Of a stretch of DNA of 26,384 bases, positions 7,131 to 13,046 are shown in pieces. This stretch comes from Alistipes sp. CAG:435 (GTDB taxonomy: Bacteria; Bacteroidota; Bacteroidia; Bacteroidales; UBA932). The translations under genes were made by a program, and so were the position numbers. The stretch is taken from contig FR893150.1 in the NCBI GenBank assembly GCA_000433355.1, positions 1 to 26,384 of the forward strand, in the 5' to 3' direction. Within the stretch, counting starts at the first letter, position 1, and every line of letters begins with the position of its first letter. The notes under the pieces are model-generated. The model did not search any database. It was not told the DNA's origin and saw nothing but the letters and a program-made list of their open reading frames with translations.

Positions 7131-8420
7131 ATGGACAAGCTGGTATTAAAACAGATTCTTCGTGACAATCAAGAAGAAGTGGAGCGCTACGTGGTGTTTC
7201 CACGAGACGTTCGTCTTGACAAATTTCCTTGCTATGTTCTTGTCGGAGTACGGAGAGCCGGGAAGTCCTACATGCTCTATCACAGAATCCAACAACTATT
7301 GGCTGAAGGGCATGGATGGGATGAGATCCTTTATCTGAACTTCGAGGACGAGCGGCTTGAGAATTTCACTTCCGAAGATTTCAATCGACTGCTGGAATGC
7401 CATCAGGAAATGTATGGCAAACGTCCTATGCTTTTTCTCGATGAGATTCAGAACATCGAAGGATGGCATAAGTTCGCACGACGAATGGCCGACTCCAATT
7501 ATACAATACTCATCACCGGTTCAAATGCAAAGATGCTCTCCGGTGAGATCAACACCACACTAGGTGGTCGATTCCTGACCTCAGAGATTTACCCCTACAG
7601 CTTCAAAGAATATCTTGACGCACACAGAATCCCATGGGACGAAAATGATATTATCTCAACCGAAGGACGAGCAAAGGTTGTTCGTTGTTTTGACGAGTAC
7701 TTGCATTACGGTGGTCTGCCAGCGTCAGCCATGATGCCGGCAAAACGAGACTATCTCAGCAGTGTTTACCAGAAGATCTACATGGGGGACATCATCGCGC
7801 GGAACAATATCACCAATGTGGCCGGGATCCGGATCCTTGTCAGGAAAATGGCGGAAAGCGTGTGCCGGCCTATTTCCTATAACCGCGTCAATAACCTCTT
7901 GTCAAGTGTAGGCGGTAAACTCAGCCTCGCGACAACCATCAAGTATGTGGAATATTGCGAAAACGCATGGTTGCTCATGCGCGTCAGAAACTATGCGACA
8001 AGCCTGGCGGACAAAGAAAGCAACTGCAAGTACTATTTCATTGACACGGGCATTCTTGGCTTGTTCCTCATCGACAAAGACACCATGCTTCTGGAAAATC
8101 TTGTCGCTCTCCAGTTGTTCCGCATCTATGGACATGACATGGACAATGAGCGGGTGTTCTTTTACAAGACAGGTTATGAAGTTGATTTCTACGTCCCGGA
8201 AGATGAACTGGCCATTCAAGTCAGCTATTCTTTACTTGACGATGAAACAAGAAAGCGTGAGACAGAGGCTCTCAGCAAGTTACCGGGTCATCTGTCTTGC
8301 CGCAGACGCTTGATTCTCACTTACGACGATGAGAACAGCATCACTGACAAGCATGGAACCATAGAAGTGTTACCAACCTGGAAATGGCTGTTGGATTCCC
8401 GATACATCAAAAAGGGGTGA
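7131..8420 (+). CDS. AAA-type ATPase with DUF4143 C-terminal domain (ATPase II)
   Basis: A 429-aa P-loop ATPase. Walker A is GVRRAGKS (39-46), Walker B is MLFLDEIQN (about 102-110), a sensor ITGSNAKML follows (about 130), and GGRF supplies a candidate arginine finger. The C-terminal nuclease-like segment has EVDFYVPEDELAIQVS: the first acidic residues are kept, but the EVK motif seen in ATPase I is replaced by QVS, so nuclease activity is doubtful. I chose ATG 7131 over an upstream TTG at 7125 because of the promoter position. It is the only complete plus-strand gene in the window and sits between two genes (TIM barrel and Gfo/Idh) that probably belong together, which suggests later insertion. 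Function of the family is unknown. Confidence 0.88.
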   Translation: MDKLVLKQILRDNQEEVERYVVFPRDVRLDKFPCYVLVGVRRAGKSYMLYHRIQQLLAEGHGWDEILYLNFEDERLENFTSEDFNRLLECHQEMYGKRPMLFLDEIQNIEGWHKFARRMADSNYTILITGSNAKMLSGEINTTLGGRFLTSEIYPYSFKEYLDAHRIPWDENDIISTEGRAKVVRCFDEYLHYGGLPASAMMPAKRDYLSSVYQKIYMGDIIARNNITNVAGIRILVRKMAESVCRPISYNRVNNLLSSVGGKLSLATTIKYVEYCENAWLLMRVRNYATSLADKESNCKYYFIDTGILGLFLIDKDTMLLENLVALQLFRIYGHDMDNERVFFYKTGYEVDFYVPEDELAIQVSYSLLDDETRKRETEALSKLPGHLSCRRRLILTYDDENSITDKHGTIEVLPTWKWLLDSRYIKKG

Positions 8421-8444
8421 CCAAAAAAGCTTCTTTAGTCACCC
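8415..8444. terminator. Bidirectional terminator between ATPase II and the Gfo/Idh gene
   Basis: GGGTGAC (8415-8421) pairs with GTCACCC (8438-8444); the ATPase II stop codon is part of the stem. The plus strand continues TCTTAATAT, and the minus strand continues CTTTTTG, so the hairpin can serve both convergent genes. Confidence 0.7.
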
Positions 8445-8475
8445 TCTTAATATGGTAATTATTGACGCAAGATCC

Positions 8476-9831
8476 TTACTTTCCAGTTCCCGGGACCGGG
8501 ACAGTGTACTTGCTCATGTCCATCTTGCCGAGTTCAAGCTTCTCCGGAAGGTAATCCAGAGCGGCGGCGCTGATCTCGTCCCAGGTGATGGTGTTGCCGG
8601 TGTAGGCCGACTCACGGCCCATAACGCCGCAGAGAGAAGATATGCCACACTCGCCGGCCTCCACATGAGCCTCACCCTTACGGATGTGGTTCACCCAATC
8701 CACATGCTCAAGCACGTACGGATTGGTCTGCTTGTACTGAGCCTTCTCCGCCTCGAAGTCAAACTGCCAGAGGACATTGCCCTGAAGATCACGGATGGCG
8801 AAATCCGCCGAGCTCCAGTAGCCCTTCGTTCCGTGGACACATTCGCCGATGTTGGTCGAGCAACCGTCGATCTGACGCGACATACTGTGCAGATGGACGC
8901 CGTTCTCATATTCAAAGTCAATGCTGAAGTTGTCGTACTGGTCGCCGGTGACACGGCGCTGACGGCTGCCGAAACCGGTCGCCTTGATAGGGTGCTTACC
9001 GATCATCCAGTTAAACACATCGATGTTGTGGACATGCTGCTCGACGATGTGGTCGCCTGAGAGCCACTTCCAGTTGACCCAGTCACGGATCATCCACTCC
9101 ATGTCGCTCCAGCCCTGCTGACGCTCCTTGTACCAAAGCATTCCCTGATTCCAATAGACGTTGCCGCCGGTGATCTCGCCGATCATTCCTTCCTGGATCT
9201 TCTTGAAAGACTCCACGTAAGGTCTCTGATGGTGACGCTGGGTTCCTGTCACCACGCTAAGTCCCTTGGCCTCAGCCTGTTTCGCCGTCGCCATGATCTG
9301 ACGGTAACCTTTCGCATCAACGGCGATAGGCTTCTCAAGAAACGAGTGAACGCCCTTCTCGGTGGCGTGCTGGAAGTGAGCAGGACGGAAGACCGGCGGA
9401 GTGGCGACAATCACCATGTCCACACCGGAATCAATGACCTGCTTGTAGGCATCGAAGCCTGTGAAGCAGTGATCTTCAGGAACTTCCTGATTCCATTTGG
9501 TCTTGAGGTTTTCGCGAAGGCCGGTCAGACGATCAGCAAAGACATCGCCCAAGGCCGTGACCTTGATCCCGTCGGCGGCATTCAGCAGATCCTCAACGGC
9601 ACCGCTTCCACGGCCGCCGCAACCGATCACGCCGACCTTAAGTTCCTTTCCGTCTATGGCCTTGTCAGGAAGTTCAGGAACATAGTACTCGCCCGGCTGT
9701 CTGAGGGGTGTCATCTTGCCGGATTTGTCACCACTTGCGCAGGCGGACAGCAGGACACTGCCGCCTACCAGACCTACACCGATCTTGGCGCTCTTGCCAA
9801 GAAAGGATCTTCTGTCCATTTTGTTGCTCAT
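8476..9831 (-). CDS. Tat-exported Gfo/Idh/MocA family oxidoreductase
   Basis: A 451-aa NAD(P)-dependent-type oxidoreductase. RRSFLGKS (residues 7-14), a hydrophobic run and LSAC with Cys31 form a twin-arginine lipoprotein signal. The Rossmann motif is VGVIGCGGRG (66-75), and EKP with Lys167 is the usual catalytic/cofactor motif. The segment GDHIVEQHVHNIDVFNW is characteristic of a large exported subgroup in Bacteroidota and Planctomycetes. Family members oxidise or reduce hydroxyls of sugars and cyclitols, often with tightly bound cofactor; some act in 3-keto-glycoside pathways of gut Bacteroides. The substrate is unknown here. It lies 27 bp downstream of the cytochrome-SUMF1 gene and likely shares its promoter. 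Start is ATG 9831; ATG 9819 is also possible without losing the RR motif. Confidence 0.92.
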   Translation of the reverse strand: MSNKMDRRSFLGKSAKIGVGLVGGSVLLSACASGDKSGKMTPLRQPGEYYVPELPDKAIDGKELKVGVIGCGGRGSGAVEDLLNAADGIKVTALGDVFADRLTGLRENLKTKWNQEVPEDHCFTGFDAYKQVIDSGVDMVIVATPPVFRPAHFQHATEKGVHSFLEKPIAVDAKGYRQIMATAKQAEAKGLSVVTGTQRHHQRPYVESFKKIQEGMIGEITGGNVYWNQGMLWYKERQQGWSDMEWMIRDWVNWKWLSGDHIVEQHVHNIDVFNWMIGKHPIKATGFGSRQRRVTGDQYDNFSIDFEYENGVHLHSMSRQIDGCSTNIGECVHGTKGYWSSADFAIRDLQGNVLWQFDFEAEKAQYKQTNPYVLEHVDWVNHIRKGEAHVEAGECGISSLCGVMGRESAYTGNTITWDEISAAALDYLPEKLELGKMDMSKYTVPVPGTGK

Positions 9832-9858
9832 TTTATTGATAGTCTTTATGTTATTTAA

Positions 9859-11388
9859 TTATAAAATTCCATCGGGAACATCGCACACAACTCTGAAACC
9901 GATACCCTTGATGTCAGAGTACCACCAGATGCTCTTCGGATTCTGCGGGTCAGTGCGGAGCCAGTCATCAGTCTTGGTATGGGCTCTGGCGGCGCAGCGG
10001 ACAAGCGAGGCGTCATCTGAATATGCACCGCCACGGACTACAAATTCCTCACCACTCTCTGGTCCCTTCGGATCCAATGCGCCTTCAGCAATCTTTGAAT
10101 ATGCGTCAGCGGCATACCGGTCGGAGCAATATTCCATAACGTTGCCCAGCATATTCTTAAGCCCGAACGGATTGGCCTTCACCTCGGAAGGTTCCTGAGT
10201 CTTGCCGAAACTGTCCTCCGAATAGACCACATAACTTGCGATCGAGGTGGTGTCAGCCCCGAACAGCCTGTTCCAGAATGTTTCTTTTGAATATTTTTTC
10301 GGACTTCCTTCGAAGAAGTACGGGGTCTGGGTGCCGCCACGGGCCGCATATTCCCATTCCGCCTCGGTCGGGAGACGGTAGTTTCGTCCGGTTTTGAGGG
10401 AAAGCCACTGGCAGAAGGTCTCCGCCGCGTAGTGGGTCATCGTGATCGCCGGCCTCTCGCCCATTCCCCAGCCCTGGTCCGGGAATCCGAACGGTGGGGT
10501 CGGACCGCTGACCGCGTCCACATCCGGACGGTTGTTGTTGGCGAAGATTTTCTCCGGCGGGGTTCTGCCCTCTGACATTGTTTCGTTGTAAAAAGCCCAG
10601 AACTGATGCCAGGTCACCTCGACCTCGCCCATGAAGAACGGAGATATTCTTACTTTTTTCCGAGGCCCTTCGTCCGCCGAGCGGAACGGCTCGTTGTCCG
10701 GACTCCCGATCGTGAACTCGCCTCCCGGAACAGCGACCATCCTGATCGCGGCTGTCGTACCGGGAACCGTTTCCGTGAAGTTCGCGAATGAAGCCACCAC
10801 AGCCACGCTGTCGTACTTTTCACCGCCTCCCGTGTCCATCACCTTGCCTTCCAGCCTCTTATGTTCGTAGCCTGGCATGTCGTGGCCAGTGTTCAGATGG
10901 CAGCTGATGCACTGGAGATTCAGTTTCCTGGCATTCTCCTCATAGTAGAGATGAGCCGTGATGCCGTCATCTGTGATTCCGGTCGGGAAAAGATTGACGT
11001 GACATTTCTCGCAGGATTCGTTGTAAACGATTTTTGATCCGTGCTCAAGGGTTCTTTTTGAGTCCCAATTGATTTCGTCCTTATCCTTGGTCATCTTGGC
11101 CCACAGATCCTTGGCTCCCATCCTGGCCTTGATCATGTAGTAGCGAAGGTAGCCGTTCTCTTTCGGAGGAAGATGGCAGGAGGCGCAATCCGTCACCACA
11201 CCGCTCTCGCTGTTGTAGTGCTCGGACTTCTTCCAGTCCGCGTCAGCCTGCTCGTGGTAGTGGCAACTCATGCAATACTCATTGGTGGAAGTGCGGCTCA
11301 TCGCCCCTCCGACCGCCAGCATGGCGCACACACCGATCGCCAGCCCACCAAGGCCAGCGAATATTATCACTTTCTTTCCGCCTCTCAT
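9859..11388 (-). CDS. NapC/NrfH-like tetraheme cytochrome c fused to a SUMF1 (FGE-like) domain
   Basis: A 509-aa fusion. An N-terminal membrane helix (about residues 7-30) is followed by four c-type heme motifs: CMSCH (39-43), CASCH (68-72), CEKCH (126-130) and CISCH (160-164), spaced as in NapC/NrfH quinol dehydrogenases. From about residue 218 to the end is a SUMF1/formylglycine-generating-enzyme-like domain (VPGGEFTIGS, PTEAEWEYAARGG, NMLGNVMEYCSD, RGGAYSDD, GFRVV). In genuine FGE two cysteines lie just before the RCAAR-like block; here that stretch is SDDASLV, so classical FGE chemistry looks unlikely. The domain would face the periplasm. I chose ATG 11388 because it gives a clean membrane anchor and a promoter lies at 11422-11452; an upstream frame extends to 11502 but has no sensible N-terminus. 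Likely role: passing electrons between menaquinol and periplasmic partners. Confidence 0.88.
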   Translation of the reverse strand: MRGGKKVIIFAGLGGLAIGVCAMLAVGGAMSRTSTNEYCMSCHYHEQADADWKKSEHYNSESGVVTDCASCHLPPKENGYLRYYMIKARMGAKDLWAKMTKDKDEINWDSKRTLEHGSKIVYNESCEKCHVNLFPTGITDDGITAHLYYEENARKLNLQCISCHLNTGHDMPGYEHKRLEGKVMDTGGGEKYDSVAVVASFANFTETVPGTTAAIRMVAVPGGEFTIGSPDNEPFRSADEGPRKKVRISPFFMGEVEVTWHQFWAFYNETMSEGRTPPEKIFANNNRPDVDAVSGPTPPFGFPDQGWGMGERPAITMTHYAAETFCQWLSLKTGRNYRLPTEAEWEYAARGGTQTPYFFEGSPKKYSKETFWNRLFGADTTSIASYVVYSEDSFGKTQEPSEVKANPFGLKNMLGNVMEYCSDRYAADAYSKIAEGALDPKGPESGEEFVVRGGAYSDDASLVRCAARAHTKTDDWLRTDPQNPKSIWWYSDIKGIGFRVVCDVPDGIL

Positions 11389-11421
11389 AGTCGTTCCGAA
11401 ACCTGTTAAAAACAAATCTTG

Positions 11422-11452
11422 TAAATTTACGCAAAACCTTTCAGACTGCAAA
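11422..11452 (-). promoter_or_regulatory. Promoter of the cytochrome-SUMF1 / Gfo-Idh operon
   Basis: On the minus strand TTTG (11449-11452), a 19-bp spacer, then TAAATTTA (11422-11429), which differs from TAnnTTTG only in the last base. It lies 33 bp upstream of the chosen ATG. Confidence 0.55.
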
Positions 11453-11519
11453 TTTTTTTGACTTGGGTTCCTCGGGGATTTTCTTAACCACCCGTCAGAC
11501 AACGTTGCAACCTAACAAC

Positions 11520-11545
11520 AGATGCGGACATTGACTGCCGCATCT
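11520..11545. repeat. Short GC hairpin
   Basis: AGATGCGG and CCGCATCT form an 8-bp perfect stem with a 10-nt loop upstream of the cytochrome promoter. It could be a transcription terminator remnant or part of the adjacent repeat region; no gene is seen ending here. Confidence 0.4.
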
Positions 11546-11560
11546 TAAGCGTGATCACTT

Positions 11561-11797
11561 AGAAGCTGTTTTGAATTGTTTGAAATGTTCTTTGAGGTGA
11601 AAAATCTTCATTTTCTTCCCGCTTCTTCAGTCAGATAGCACCGCTATCTTCCTTGGAAGAAGCGGTCGAAACTGAAGTTTTTCACTCTCAACCCAGCGCC
11701 CGAACCGAGGGCAATCGAACTTGTTCGGATTGCCGAGGTGAGCAGCAGGGAAAGAGCTTGCTCTTAACCTTCAAACAAACAATTCAAAACAGCTTCT
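11561..11797. repeat. MITE-like element with perfect 22-bp terminal inverted repeats
   Basis: The ends AGAAGCTGTTTTGAATTGTT+TG (11561-11582) and its exact reverse complement (11776-11797) flank about 190 bp without coding capacity. A TTA at each boundary (11559-11561 and 11797-11799) may be a target duplication or part of the ends. Inside are nested inverted repeats: 11594-11610 with 11673-11689 (imperfect), CCGCTTCTTC 11619-11628 with 11656-11665, AGATAGC 11633-11639 with 11643-11649, GGCAATC 11710-11716 with 11728-11734, and AAGAGC 11752-11757 with 11760-11765. The whole can fold as one branched structure. It looks like a non-autonomous transposable element, but a structured RNA is possible. 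Confidence 0.6.
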
Positions 11798-11910
11798 TAA
11801 CATCGTAGGTTTAAGGGAGGCTTTCAGCCATGGGATTGGCGGCCGAACATTGACCTGAATATAGTGCCCCCAAGGTTCCGCACATCATTCAATAATATGC
11901 CATAACACCG

Positions 11911-12177
11911 AGGTGCGTGAGGATATTCACACTTGGAAGAGCAATTCGCTGACTGTCAGGCTGATGATGTTTTAGGTGCACACGATTTCTCACACCTGGA
12001 AGTCCGGAACACCTGTAGAACGTTCTGTACCGAGGCCGCTGACTCACAGGTGTGCAAACATACTCGCACCTAAAACATCAACTCTTTAGATATCAATTAG
12101 ATGCCGTTTTACGTGCGTATAGTTTCTCACACCTGGAAGAACAATCAGAAGTTTCTTTGATGACTTCCAGGTGAGAG
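11911..12177. repeat. Array of palindromic intergenic repeats
   Basis: A 29-bp unit resembling AGGTGCGTATGATTTCTCAC ACCTGGAAG occurs in direct orientation at 11911-11939, 11974-12002 and 12111-12139, and in inverted form at 12043-12071 and near 12164-12180. Copies pair into large hairpins. One spans 11965-12080: 15-bp perfect outer arms (11965-11979 / 12066-12080), symmetric 11-nt internal gaps, an 8-bp stem (11991-11998 / 12047-12054), and a palindrome AGAACGTTCT (12017-12026) close to its centre. Another pairs 12130-12139 with 12164-12173, just after the stop codon of the outer-membrane gene, where it may act as its terminator. The DNA between the two repeat regions (11798-11910) shows no gene. 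Confidence 0.6.
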
Positions 12178-12188
12178 TATGATTCTTT

Positions 12189-12731
12189 TTAGAAGGAATA
12201 TCCCAAGCTGAGGTATGGGTAGAAAACGGACTTGGACAAGCCATATTTCCCGATTCCGTACGATGGACTTAAGCCGCAGCGGAACACCAGACCGTTCTCC
12301 GCGCGAAGACGGTAACCGACATTCGCGTAAAGGAAATTTCCCCACTGCGTCGTTCTCACTTCCTTCGGAGCAGTTCCCGTGGAACCATCAGGCAAGGTCA
12401 CCGTCTTGCTTTCCGTAATCTTGTCAAAATACACCCCGTTGGACATTCCGGCTCCGATCTCGAAATGATGTTTTCCTCTACCTGCCAGGTAGTTGATCTC
12501 CACCGGCACGCCGACACCATGAATCTCGTACCAGTTCCCGATGCCGAAACCGTACCCGACACCGACCGCGAAACCCAAACCCGAATCCCCTTTGAACCTT
12601 GCGTCATAAGAGGCACCGACCACATTGGCGGCCCCGAACAAATCCAACCGCACATTCCGATCCTGAGCCATTACTACCGGAGACAGCGCAAGGCCAATAA
12701 TAATGCTATAACCTTTTTCATAATAAAACAT
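12189..12731 (-). CDS. Small outer-membrane beta-barrel protein
   Basis: A 180-aa protein from ATG 12731 with an N-terminal hydrophobic signal ending near VVMAQ. The mature part alternates short aromatic/glycine-rich strands (GLGFAVGVGYGFG, HHFEIGAGMSNGVYF, LYANVGYRL, PYLSLGYSF) and ends in Phe, the usual terminal residue of outer-membrane barrels. It resembles the porin-like or OmpW/OprF-type small barrels annotated as 'outer membrane beta-barrel protein' in Bacteroidota; substrate or function unknown. The frame is open further upstream to 12800, but that start (TTG) would lie inside the -7 box, so the internal ATG is preferred. It is a single gene with its own promoter and operator-like palindrome. 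Confidence 0.75.
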   Translation of the reverse strand: MFYYEKGYSIIIGLALSPVVMAQDRNVRLDLFGAANVVGASYDARFKGDSGLGFAVGVGYGFGIGNWYEIHGVGVPVEINYLAGRGKHHFEIGAGMSNGVYFDKITESKTVTLPDGSTGTAPKEVRTTQWGNFLYANVGYRLRAENGLVFRCGLSPSYGIGKYGLSKSVFYPYLSLGYSF

Positions 12732-12797
12732 ATTATTTCCGACTGCAAAGTCGGGCAAAAGGATTGATATGGTAATGGAAAACAGTTTCACTTTTGG

Positions 12798-12805
12798 CAA
12801 ATATA
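12798..12805 (-). promoter_or_regulatory. -7 box of the outer-membrane protein gene
   Basis: TATATTTG on the minus strand is a perfect TAnnTTTG. The nearest TTTG lies 23 bp upstream, longer than the usual 19-20 bp, so a regulator may assist. Predicted leader about 60 nt. Confidence 0.55.
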
Positions 12806-12819
12806 ATTTCCTAATCCTT

Positions 12820-12838
12820 AATTTGTTACAAACAAATT
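12820..12838. promoter_or_regulatory. Palindromic operator candidate
   Basis: AATTTGTT, a 3-nt spacer ACA, then AACAAATT form a perfect 8+8 bp inverted repeat. It covers the -33 region of the promoter at 12798-12805, where a repressor or activator could act. The remaining gap to 13046 is AT-rich, with no gene seen. Confidence 0.45.
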
Positions 12839-13046
12839 GAGATTCACGTTCTCATTTCGCACAGTTTAATCAGCTTATTTTCAATACATTAATCAAATAC
12901 TTGTAACATATCACGATTAGTAAAGTACAAACTGTCAAGCAATTACATTAATCACGGTATAAATTCCGAGAAAAGAGCCTTGTTTTCACCATCCAACCTT
13001 GCGATTTTTTCTTCTCAGCATCACAAAAATAGCGCATGGCCATATT

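Noticed and set aside
8476..9831. Glycoside hydrolase family 109 (alpha-N-acetylgalactosaminidase)
   Set aside because: It shares the Gfo/Idh fold, but the segment after the Rossmann domain reads GDHIVEQHVHN rather than the pattern I associate with GH109; kept as a general Gfo/Idh oxidoreductase.
9859..11388. Plain NrfH of a nitrite reductase locus
   Set aside because: No pentaheme NrfA gene is in the window, and the protein is fused to a SUMF1 domain; the neighbours are sugar-type enzymes.
11389..11502. Longer start of the cytochrome gene at 11502
   Set aside because: The extra 38 residues are polar, precede the membrane anchor and would place the likely promoter inside the gene.
11911..12177. 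CRISPR array
   Set aside because: Repeat copies alternate in orientation, are diverged, and spacers vary from about 34 to over 100 bp; no cas genes are seen.
12732..12800. TTG start at 12800 for the outer-membrane gene
   Set aside because: It overlaps the -7 promoter box; ATG 12731 gives a good signal peptide.
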